From NCBI GenBank assembly GCA_031285975.1, contig JAITVE010000163.1, positions 1-12,688 on the forward strand: 12,688 nucleotides of DNA, written 5' to 3'. The notes beneath the pieces are model-generated. The model made no database searches. It saw only the letters and a list, made by a program, of their open reading frames with translations, and was not told the origin of the DNA. Made by a program: the position numbers and the translations under genes. Positions 6,321-12,688 of the stretch are shown one piece after another. The stretch is from Candidatus Adiutrix sp. (lineage in GTDB: Bacteria > Desulfobacterota > Desulfarculia > Adiutricales > Adiutricaceae). Every line of letters starts with the position of its first letter. The stretch's first letter is position 1.

Positions 6321-7802
6321 ATGGACAAAACATATAAAGTGGCCTTGTGCTTTCCCAATGTCATGTGGCATGAGGTTGATCCCAATTTGCAATGCCACAA
6401 TGTTCCGTATACCTTGTGCTTGCTGGCCGCCACTATTAAGGATATTTGCTCGGTGGATATTATTGACGCCACGATGGATGATTTGTCGCCTGACGACTTC
6501 ACCCGGCGCATCAGGGATGGACAATATGATTGTGTCGGCATATCGGTTCTTTTTGATATTTTTGCCGAACATGGACATCTGGCCGTCGCCTTGGCGAAAA
6601 AAGCCCGGCCGACCGCGGTTGTGGCTATGGGCGGCATTTATCCCACCATTCATCCCGACCGGGCCATGAACAATTCGGAAGCCGATTATATTTGCCTTGG
6701 CGAAGGGGATGAACTGCTGCGCGCTTTGATTTTGCACCTTTCTCAGGGCACGCCCAGGCCTTCGGCTGGTTTGGCCTACAGGAACGGCCAGGAGATTGTT
6801 TTCCAGGAAAAAGCGCCGTTTGTTCAAGACCTGGACGCGCTGCCGTATCCGGCGTATGATTTGGTGGATTTTAAAAAATACAGCGAACACCCGCCGCGTA
6901 AAACCATTGAAGCCCCCTGCCTGGTGCCCTATGCCTATATCATCACCTCCAGGGGCTGCCCTCAGCAGTGCTGTTTCTGCCAGGTAAAACACATTGCCGG
7001 GCGCAAGTTCAGGCCCCGGAGCCCCCGGCATATCCTCGACGAAATAGCCATGTATAAAAACAAATACGGCGTGCGCTCGCTGATTTTTAGCGACGACAAT
7101 ATCGTCGCCAATAAGCAACGGGCGAAGGAGCTGTTTCAGGGCATGGTGGACGAAGGTTTGGCTATGCCCTGGAAGGCCCAGAATATGGCGGTGTTCCATC
7201 TGAACGAGGAGCTTGTTGACCTGATGGCGGCCAGCGGCTGCAAATATATTTCTGTTTCCATAGAATCCGGCTCTGAAAGGGTTTTGAAAGAAATAATCAA
7301 AAAACCCATAGACCTGGAACAGGCGAAACAAATGATTCAATATGCCAAGGCCGCGGGCATCTATGTCTCCGCGAATTTCGTGTTTGGGTTTCCCGGCGAA
7401 ACCTGGGATGAAATACGCCGCACCCTGCAATGCGCCGAAGAAATTGACGCCGACTATGTAAAGCTTTTTTCGGCCATCCCCCTGCGCCACACTGCCTTAT
7501 GGGATTTGTGCGAGCGCGAAAAGGCCTTCAAGGACGGCTTTGACCCCGCCAGCCTGTCCTGGCATTCCGGGCAAATCCAGTCGCCCCATTTTGATTCGCG
7601 GGAGTTGACCCTGCTCCGGGCGTATGAATGGGATCGGATCAATTTTTCGACCCCTGAGAAAAAGAAAAAAACAGCGGCCATGCTGGAAATAAGCGTGGAA
7701 GAACTTGACGAAAAACGCAAAATGACCCGTGATGCGACTTTGGCCAGATTGGCGATGGGTGATATTGAATCCGAGTCGAAAACCGCTTCCAGGCCGAATT
7801 GA
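6321..7802 (+). CDS. B12-binding-domain radical SAM protein
   Basis: The 493-residue protein has two parts. Residues ~5-145 form a cobalamin-binding-like Rossmann domain, with a GGIYPTIHP segment and the LGEGDELL end typical of that class. A radical SAM domain follows, with the 4Fe-4S cluster motif C213-x3-C217-x2-C220 in SRGCPQQCCFC. Later radical SAM elements include FSDDNIVANK, VSIESGSERVL and VFGFPGETWDE. Length is normal for such enzymes, which perform radical methylations, rearrangements or ring contractions on varied substrates; the substrate cannot be inferred. ATG 6321 has GGAAGGA 10 nt upstream. The stop overlaps the methyltransferase start by 4 nt (TTGA). Part of its 3' region (about 7464-7575) has a diverged second copy at 9113-9227. 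Confidence 0.88.
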   Translation: MDKTYKVALCFPNVMWHEVDPNLQCHNVPYTLCLLAATIKDICSVDIIDATMDDLSPDDFTRRIRDGQYDCVGISVLFDIFAEHGHLAVALAKKARPTAVVAMGGIYPTIHPDRAMNNSEADYICLGEGDELLRALILHLSQGTPRPSAGLAYRNGQEIVFQEKAPFVQDLDALPYPAYDLVDFKKYSEHPPRKTIEAPCLVPYAYIITSRGCPQQCCFCQVKHIAGRKFRPRSPRHILDEIAMYKNKYGVRSLIFSDDNIVANKQRAKELFQGMVDEGLAMPWKAQNMAVFHLNEELVDLMAASGCKYISVSIESGSERVLKEIIKKPIDLEQAKQMIQYAKAAGIYVSANFVFGFPGETWDEIRRTLQCAEEIDADYVKLFSAIPLRHTALWDLCEREKAFKDGFDPASLSWHSGQIQSPHFDSRELTLLRAYEWDRINFSTPEKKKKTAAMLEISVEELDEKRKMTRDATLARLAMGDIESESKTASRPN

Positions 7803-8764
7803 GAGCGGGTATTTTGGAAAAAAATACACTGACATCAGCCGGAATATACCGCAATGGATTTCTATTCAAGCTTGCGGATTTTATTGAACATGGCGGGGCT
7901 TGCCCAGTCTGTGGCCATGAAGGCGCTCGGAAAGTTGTTTCCGTCATCATGACGGAAGCAAATATCTGCTTTCTCGAGTGCCCCAAATGCTTCGCCGTGT
8001 CGTCATCCCATTACCTGAAACCGTCAGTTTTGGATGAGTATTATAGCCAATATTTTAGCCTGCGCGGCCTTGGCGATCTTAATGTTGGGATGGAAAATTA
8101 CCAGAACTACTCGAAATTTTTATCGAGTGTTTTGAATTTTGACAAAGACTCCATACGGATACTGGACTATGGCGGCGGAGGCGGGGTTATCTCGTATGAA
8201 GTCGCCCAAAATTTATCTCAACGCGGGAAGTGCCAGCGGGTTGAGGCGGTAGTCGTTGACTACAGCGATAACATTATGGCTTTCAAGGAGTCTGAAGCTT
8301 TTGCCATGAGCCATATGGAGCCGGATACTCAAATCTGGAAAGAAATGAAGTTTGATGTGGTTATGGCCAATGACGTCATTGAGCATATATTCCATGTGAA
8401 GCCCGTCATTGAGAGCCTGTTTGACTGTGTGGAGCGCGGCGGCTTTTTGGTGATCAAAACAGGGTATAACCAGCCTATTTATAATTTTCTTCTGAAGGCT
8501 GGCTGGCAAAATTTGCCCTTGATTCTCTACCCGGAACATATTCACGATTTTTCAAAACGATTCTTTTCGCATTTTTTTACGACTTTCAATCAGGATGACT
8601 ATGAAGTCATCGCGTCTGGCCCGTCTTTTTTCGCGCATAAACTATTCGGCCCGCATTTTCTGGCGGCCTTAGCCGCCAGAATTATCAGATTTCCATATCA
8701 CCTGTTTAAAGACTATCCATTTGTCGGCGGCTGGCAGTTGATTGCCCGCAAAGCGGCGGACTGA
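7799..8764 (+). CDS. SAM-dependent class I methyltransferase with N-terminal zinc ribbon
   Basis: The protein has 321 residues from a TTG start overlapping the radical SAM stop; an in-frame TTG at 7814 is an alternative. Near the N terminus are two CxxC pairs, C35-x2-C38 (CPVCG) and C61-x2-C64 (CPKC), forming a probable zinc ribbon. The SAM-binding motif I is at 122-128 (LDYGGGGG), and MANDVIEHI is the post-motif typical of Methyltransf_23-like enzymes, followed by GGFLVIKTGYNQP. Related zinc-ribbon methyltransferases occur in glycan and natural-product loci, often acting on sugars or pathway intermediates. Overlap with the radical SAM gene suggests that the two act on the same pathway. The substrate is unknown. 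The start codon is uncertain because no strong ribosome site is visible. Confidence 0.82.
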   Translation: MRAGILEKNTLTSAGIYRNGFLFKLADFIEHGGACPVCGHEGARKVVSVIMTEANICFLECPKCFAVSSSHYLKPSVLDEYYSQYFSLRGLGDLNVGMENYQNYSKFLSSVLNFDKDSIRILDYGGGGGVISYEVAQNLSQRGKCQRVEAVVVDYSDNIMAFKESEAFAMSHMEPDTQIWKEMKFDVVMANDVIEHIFHVKPVIESLFDCVERGGFLVIKTGYNQPIYNFLLKAGWQNLPLILYPEHIHDFSKRFFSHFFTTFNQDDYEVIASGPSFFAHKLFGPHFLAALAARIIRFPYHLFKDYPFVGGWQLIARKAAD

Positions 8765-8766
8765 AA

Positions 8767-9114
8767 GACAGGAATTACAAAATGCCCCCCGACCCGGCTT
8801 TGTTTGCGTATAATCTGACCCTGCTGCCCGTCATGTTCACGGCCACTATGCTGGGGGTGGTCATCGGGCTCTGCCGGGCTTGACCACCACTATGGGGGTG
8901 GCTCTCGTGGTCGGGTTTACCGGGGCCATGTCTCTGGATAACGGCCTGGCCGTACTGTTGGGGGTTTTTGTCGGCGGAGTGTATGGGGGCAGCCTTTCCG
9001 CCATTCTGCTGAATATCCCCGGCACCCCCTCCGCCGCGGCCACGGCCATTGACGGCCATATCCTGGCCCGGCAGGGCCTGGCCGACACGGCCATAAAAGT
9101 CACCAGGCTGGCCT
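8767..9114 (+). pseudogene. tctA 5'-end duplicate, frameshifted and truncated
   Basis: These 348 bases align with 10414-10762, the ribosome site and first ~110 codons of the intact tctA. I count about 12 substitutions and one deletion over the whole length; from 8803 onward there are only five substitutions plus the deletion (about 98% identity). The copy has its own ATG at 8782 after the shared AGGA site. One G is missing from a GGGG run near 8866-8869, so translation stops at TGA 8881-8883 after 33 residues. Similarity to tctA ends abruptly at CTGGCCT (9108-9114), where a radical SAM gene fragment begins. The gene is non-functional. It starts 3 nt after the methyltransferase stop, suggesting that tctA once directly followed the methyltransferase gene. 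Confidence 0.9.
8767..9114. repeat. Long direct repeat, left copy (348 nt)
   Basis: This is the left member of a direct repeat pair with 10414-10762, in the same orientation and flanking the acyltransferase gene. The near-identity suggests recent duplication and gives a substrate for homologous recombination that would remove the acyltransferase gene. Confidence 0.9.
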
Positions 9115-9227
9115 TTTTCAAGGCCTCTATTTGCAACACACAGCCTTGTGGGATATGTGCGAGCGCGAAAAGGCCCTGCAAGGACGGCTTTGATCCCGCC
9201 AACCTGTCCTGGCATTCCGGCCAAATT
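9113..9227 (+). pseudogene. Fragment of a second radical SAM gene (3' region)
   Basis: In the frame of base 9113 the sequence reads LFQGLYLQHTALWDMCEREK, aligning codon for codon with LFSAIPLRHTALWDLCEREK of the radical SAM protein (7464 onward). After an extra base near 9174-9178 the frame changes and DGFDPANLSWHSGQI continues the alignment. Over 9143-9227 the nucleotide identity is roughly 90% by eye, lower than that of the adjacent tctA duplicate, so this comes from a paralogue and not from a fresh copy of the neighbouring gene. Similarity fades after about 9227. The fragment ends ~35 nt before the acyltransferase start, hinting that a second radical SAM gene once preceded that acyltransferase. 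Confidence 0.82.
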
Positions 9228-9262
9228 CTGGCGGCTGACAACCTTATGGAGTGGGTAGTAGC

Positions 9263-10339
9263 ATGAACCGGTTAAATTACTTGGATGGACTTCGAGGCTT
9301 TGCTGCGCTTTCTGTCGTTGTCGGGCATATATATGGAGCTTTTTTTGGAAATTATTCAAATGTAGCCCTGCCAAACTCATCATTTTTTGCATATAAACCG
9401 TTATTTTTATTATATGATGCTGCGCTCGCGGTAGAAATTTTCTTTGTTCTTTCCGGATTTGTTTTGTCATACCAGTATATGCAGTTTAAAAATGAATCTT
9501 ATTTGCAAAAACTTGTCATAAAAAGGATTCCGCGTTTAGGCATTCCGGTCTTTTTTGTGCTGTTGCTTTCTGGTATATTGAACGCGGGGGAAGGGGCCCA
9601 CAATGAGATGGAGAAACTGGCTCTGATCCCTAAACTTTTTGTGTACAACGTCCCCGGTTTCCTTGAACTCTTTCAGTTTAGTTTTTTCAAAGTTTTTATT
9701 CCATCAAGCACCCAATTGTATATCGGCGCCTTGTGGACTCTGCGCTACGAATTTTGGGGGTCAATGCTGATTGCTCTGATGGCGCCCTTGCTTTGTCGTA
9801 TGCGGTTTAATAGTCTGGTGTATTTCCTGGTGCTGATCGTCACGTTGGTTTATTCATATCATTTCGGGAGTTTTTTGTTCGGCCTCGGATTATGCTATAT
9901 ATATGTAAATTATAACCGCTATTTCGTCAATCGGCATTTGCAATATACTGCCGCAGCTGGAGTGATGGTATTCTTTGTACTCTACATCACACTTTTTAGG
10001 ACTGATATTCTGATAAGCTTTTATGCCTGCTTTGTTGTCGTTGCGGTTTTATTCGTGCCCGCCCTACAGGCTTTTTTCTCGACAAAACCGCTGCTTTTCC
10101 TGGGAAAGATATCATTCCCTTTGTATCTGGTGCATATGGTAGTTATAGCTTCACCCATCTCCAGTTTAGTTCTGCGTCACATCAAATACTTTGACAGCGG
10201 CTGGTTTCAGCTTTCTATATGCACTTTAGCCGTTATTGGCTCTATCTTGGCGGCCAGAGCCTTTTATGTGTTTGAACTTATGGGCATCAAATCGGGGGCC
10301 GCTTTGGCTAACTTTCTGATTAAGGATAAAGAGAAATAG
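9263..10339 (+). CDS. Membrane acyltransferase, acyltransferase-3 family
   Basis: The 358-residue integral membrane protein has about ten hydrophobic segments. It opens with NYLDGLRGFAALSVVVGH, in which R11 and H22 are the hallmark residues of the family (OafA/NodX-like acyltransferases). FFVLSGFVLSY at 60-70 and WTLRYEFWG at 158-166 are further conserved motifs. These enzymes transfer acetyl or other acyl groups from cytoplasmic donors to sugars of lipopolysaccharide, capsule or other exported glycans. No SGNH domain is attached. ATG 9263 is chosen because the family motif starts 6 residues later; a GTG at 9251 would add four residues. GGAG at 9248-9251 is a possible ribosome site. Codon use is visibly AT-richer than in tctA and the sulfur operon, consistent with horizontal acquisition. 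The gene lies between the tctA duplicates. Confidence 0.88.
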   Translation: MNRLNYLDGLRGFAALSVVVGHIYGAFFGNYSNVALPNSSFFAYKPLFLLYDAALAVEIFFVLSGFVLSYQYMQFKNESYLQKLVIKRIPRLGIPVFFVLLLSGILNAGEGAHNEMEKLALIPKLFVYNVPGFLELFQFSFFKVFIPSSTQLYIGALWTLRYEFWGSMLIALMAPLLCRMRFNSLVYFLVLIVTLVYSYHFGSFLFGLGLCYIYVNYNRYFVNRHLQYTAAAGVMVFFVLYITLFRTDILISFYACFVVVAVLFVPALQAFFSTKPLLFLGKISFPLYLVHMVVIASPISSLVLRHIKYFDSGWFQLSICTLAVIGSILAARAFYVFELMGIKSGAALANFLIKDKEK

Positions 10340-10413
10340 ACGTAGCATGTATCTTCCATATTTTTCAATCCAATATGGGCTTCAAACGCAAGTTGTTCAC
10401 CAGGCTAACCCTG

Positions 10414-10762
10414 GACAGGAATTATGAAATGACCCCCGACTCAGCATGGTTTGCGTATAATCTGACCCTGCTGCCCGTCATGTTCTCGGCCACTATGCTG
10501 GGGGTGGTCATCGGGGCTCTGCCGGGCTTGACCACCACTATGGGGGTGGCTCTCGTGGTCGGGTTTACCGGGGCCATGTCGCTGGATAACGGCCTGGCCG
10601 TGCTGTTGGGGGTTTTTGTCGGCGGGGTGTATGGGGGCAGCCTTTCCGCCATTCTGCTGAATATCCCCGGCACTCCCTCCGCCGCGGCCACGGCCATTGA
10701 CGGCCATATCCTGGCCCGGCAGGGCCTGGCCGACACGGCCATAAAAGTCACCAGGCTGGCCT
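10414..10762. repeat. Long direct repeat, right copy (349 nt, within tctA)
   Basis: This is the right member of the direct repeat pair with 8767-9114. It covers the ribosome site and first ~110 codons of the intact tctA gene and is unbroken in frame. Confidence 0.9.
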
Positions 10763-11910
10763 CGGTGGTGGGCACGGGGTTGAGCTGCCTGGCGCTGTAT
10801 TTCCTGACGCCGGTTTTGGCCGCATTTTCCCTGTCGTTTCAGTCGCCGGAATTTTTCATGCTGGCCTTTTTCGGGGTTTCCATTTGCGGCAGCATCACCA
10901 GCGAGGATTTAGCGCTGAAAGGCTGGATAGGCGGCCTCTTCGGCGTTCTCATATCATTGGTCGGGATGGACGACCTGGAAGGCGCCCCGCGCTTCACCTT
11001 CGGCCTGGTGGATTTGATGAGCGGCATTTCCATTATTCCGGTCATGATTGGCCTGTACGCCTTTCCGGCGGTCGTCAACGGGCTGGCTGAGGCCAAAAGG
11101 GCCGTGGCCACGCGCATTGTTCCGCATGTGGCCACGAAAAGCGCGGGAGTTTTTGCAATCGTCGCCCGCCGCCTGGATACGGTTTTGAAATCAGCCGGAG
11201 TCGGCATCGGCATCGGCATTTTGCCCGGGGTGGGCGAAGACGTCGCGGCCTGGCTGGCCTATGATTTGGCCAAAAAAACCAGCCGTGAGAAAGAAAAATT
11301 CGGCCAGGGGTGCTATGACGCCGTCATCGCGCCGGAAACCGCCAACAACGCGGGCTGCGGCGGGGCCTTGATCCCCATGCTGCTCCTGGGCGTGCCCGGC
11401 AGCCCGCCGGTGGCTATTTTACTGGCGGCCCTGATAATGCACGGGGTGCGCCCCGGCCCGATGCTGCTGGTGGAATCCCCAAACTTTGTGGCGCAAATGG
11501 CCTTCATGCTGTTTTTGGCCACGGTGTGCCTGTGGGCCGTCGCCAGCCTTATCGCCCGGCCCATCACCAAAATTCTCAATGTGCCCGCCGGGGTTTTGCT
11601 GCCCATTGTCGCGGCCCTTTCGTTCATCGGGGCCTATGCCATCAACCTGTCCCGCTTTGATCTCTGGCTGGCCCTGTTTTTCGGCGCTTTGGGCTGGCTG
11701 CTGCAAAAAATGAAGTATTCCCCGGCCCCGATTGCCCTGGGCATGATTTTGGGAAAACTGCTGGACTCCCGGTTCCGCACCACCCTTATGATCAGCGACG
11801 GCAGTTTTTGGCCGTTTTTGTCCCGCCCTATTTCGTTCGTGTTTCTGTGCGTAACGCTCTGTCTGCTGTGGCGCCAATACCGCAGCCGAAGCTCAAAAAC
11901 GCCCGGCTGA
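10429..11910 (+). CDS. TctA-family (tripartite tricarboxylate transporter) large permease
   Basis: The 493-residue polytopic membrane protein matches the usual ~500 residues of TctA. Family hallmarks are GALPGLTTTMG at 29-39, GGVYGGSLSAILLNIPGTPSA further on, the second half-repeat LPGVGEDVAAWLAYDLAKK from ~265, then APETANNAG and LLLGVPGSPPVA. TctA normally works with a small membrane protein (TctB) and a periplasmic binding protein (TctC) to import carboxylates using an ion gradient. Neither gene is adjacent here, so partners must be elsewhere or the protein acts alone. ATG 10429 is preferred because AGGA lies 8 nt upstream and the duplicated copy at 8782 keeps the same start. An in-frame ATG at 10375 would add 18 residues without family support. 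The ATP-grasp gene follows 16 nt downstream. Confidence 0.88.
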   Translation: MTPDSAWFAYNLTLLPVMFSATMLGVVIGALPGLTTTMGVALVVGFTGAMSLDNGLAVLLGVFVGGVYGGSLSAILLNIPGTPSAAATAIDGHILARQGLADTAIKVTRLASVVGTGLSCLALYFLTPVLAAFSLSFQSPEFFMLAFFGVSICGSITSEDLALKGWIGGLFGVLISLVGMDDLEGAPRFTFGLVDLMSGISIIPVMIGLYAFPAVVNGLAEAKRAVATRIVPHVATKSAGVFAIVARRLDTVLKSAGVGIGIGILPGVGEDVAAWLAYDLAKKTSREKEKFGQGCYDAVIAPETANNAGCGGALIPMLLLGVPGSPPVAILLAALIMHGVRPGPMLLVESPNFVAQMAFMLFLATVCLWAVASLIARPITKILNVPAGVLLPIVAALSFIGAYAINLSRFDLWLALFFGALGWLLQKMKYSPAPIALGMILGKLLDSRFRTTLMISDGSFWPFLSRPISFVFLCVTLCLLWRQYRSRSSKTPG

Positions 11911-11911
11911 A

Positions 11912-11918
11912 AAGGAGG
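11912..11918 (+). promoter_or_regulatory. Strong ribosome binding site of the ATP-grasp gene
   Basis: AAGGAGG lies 8 nt before ATG 11927. It is the strongest Shine-Dalgarno sequence in the window and fixes the start of the ATP-grasp gene. Confidence 0.8.
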
Positions 11919-11926
11919 CCACTTCT

Positions 11927-12688
11927 ATGACAGGTACATTATTGCTGGCAGGCGGCAATTATGCCGATATCCCCATGATTCTGAGCGCCAAAAAAATGGG
12001 GCTGAAAGTCTACACCACCGGCAACCGGCCGGATGATCTGGGCCACAAATACTCGGATGAATACATCCCGGCGGATTTTTCAGACCGCGAAGCTGTTCTG
12101 GATCTCTGCCGGACTTTGAAGGTTGACGGCGTCTGCCCCAGCTGCAATGATTTCTCGGCCCTCTCCTCCGCCTACGCCGCTGAAAAGCTGAATCTGCCCG
12201 GCCACGACCGCGTGGAGACCCTGGAAAGCCTCATGCACAAGGATAAATTCCGGGCTTTGGCCGCCAAGTATGGCCTGCCGGTACCTGGCTGGAAGGCAGT
12301 CTCGGCCGACGAACCCCTGGCGGCGGATGTGGGGCTGAAATACCCGCTAATCGTCAAGCCGGTGGACTTGACCGGCGGCAAGGGCATGTCGGTGGCGCAT
12401 GACCGTTCTGAACTTCCGGCGGCGGTGCAACTGGCCGCCGCCCGTTCCCGACGTTCCCAAATCGTCATTGAAGAATATTTGGCGTATGACGACTTTCATC
12501 ATAATTGCGTGCTGTTCATCAGTGGCGGCAAAGTGGTTTTTCACAATTCCGACAACGAGCATTATTATAAAAATAAATTCCTGGTCTGGGGCATGTCGGT
12601 TCCGGGCACCACGCCCGCGCATATTGAAAAGCAAATTGTGGATGTTTGCCAAATGCTGTGCTCGGAGCTGCGCCTTAAAGACGGCATT
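11927..12688 (+). CDS. ATP-grasp family ligase, N-terminal part (partial)
   Basis: The 254 codons are open to the window edge. The product starts with a Rossmann-like preATP-grasp domain (TLLLAGGNYADIPMILSAKK, then VYTTGNRPDD). An ATP-grasp domain follows, with MHKDKFRALAAKYGLPVPGW and the nucleotide-binding loop YPLIVKPVDLTGGKGM at residues 139-154, then IVIEEYL. This layout is that of CarB/PurK/D-Ala-ligase-like enzymes, which join a carboxylate to an amine or other nucleophile through an acyl phosphate. Uncharacterised members are frequent in surface-polysaccharide and natural-product loci. The strong ribosome site and 16-nt gap after tctA suggest co-transcription. The acceptor substrate cannot be predicted and the catalytic C-terminal part is outside the window. 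Confidence 0.85.
   Translation, partial: MTGTLLLAGGNYADIPMILSAKKMGLKVYTTGNRPDDLGHKYSDEYIPADFSDREAVLDLCRTLKVDGVCPSCNDFSALSSAYAAEKLNLPGHDRVETLESLMHKDKFRALAAKYGLPVPGWKAVSADEPLAADVGLKYPLIVKPVDLTGGKGMSVAHDRSELPAAVQLAAARSRRSQIVIEEYLAYDDFHHNCVLFISGGKVVFHNSDNEHYYKNKFLVWGMSVPGTTPAHIEKQIVDVCQMLCSELRLKDGI

Noticed and set aside
8880..9266. Open frame of 128 codons across the tctA duplicate and radical SAM fragment
   Set aside because: It is a mosaic: tctA codons after a frameshift, followed by radical SAM sequence mostly out of frame. It lacks a proper start and ends in the acyltransferase leader, so it is treated as pseudogene material.
10375..10428. Upstream ATG extension of tctA
   Set aside because: The duplicated copy at 8767 shares the ribosome site and the start at 10429 but not the upstream codons, and the extra residues have no family counterpart.
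1..12688. CRISPR arrays, rRNA, complete tRNA genes, riboswitches or phage genes
   Set aside because: I looked for regularly spaced repeats and conserved RNA signatures on both strands and found none I could support.

Overview
The window reads as a GC-rich Gram-negative, probably proteobacterial or Desulfobacterota-like, chromosome. The grounds are an MsbA-type lipid exporter, a fused CysN-CysC enzyme, and codon use dominated by GCC, CTG and GGC. No rRNA, intact tRNA or other lineage marker is present, so the taxonomic call is an inference. Nearly all genes lie on the + strand.

Region 1 (1-4992) is a tight housekeeping-style operon. It holds the C-terminal part of a bifunctional sulfate adenylyltransferase/APS kinase (CysNC), then an SsuA/TauA-type periplasmic binding protein, its ABC ATPase and its permease, joined by 4-8 nt stop/start overlaps. 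Fourteen nt further on is a full-length MsbA-like ABC exporter. Sulfur-oxyanion or sulfonate import, sulfate activation to PAPS, and possibly lipid export appear to be co-transcribed.

Region 2 (4993-6320) is a scar zone without an intact recognisable gene. It contains short broken protein-like stretches and the first ~26 codons of a family-2 glycosyltransferase (5620 onward). That gene is cut by a remnant of an IS5-family transposase (about 5703-6096), which is frameshifted and has lost its catalytic glutamate region. A good sigma70-like -10 box follows, just before the next operon.

Region 3 (6321-12688) is an accessory operon. It encodes a B12-binding-type radical SAM enzyme, a zinc-ribbon SAM methyltransferase, a mosaic pseudogene block, a membrane acyltransferase (acyltransferase-3 family), an intact orphan TctA-type permease, and the start of an ATP-grasp ligase running off the window. 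This gene mix, with the glycosyltransferase stub, resembles surface-glycan or small-molecule modification islands; the pathway itself is not recognised.

The most notable structure is in 8767-10762. The AT-richer acyltransferase gene sits between a truncated, frameshifted copy of the 5' end of tctA (348 nt, about 96% identical) and the intact tctA. A fragment of a second radical SAM gene is fused to the end of the truncated copy. The direct repeats make the acyltransferase look like an inserted, potentially excisable cassette between the methyltransferase and tctA.
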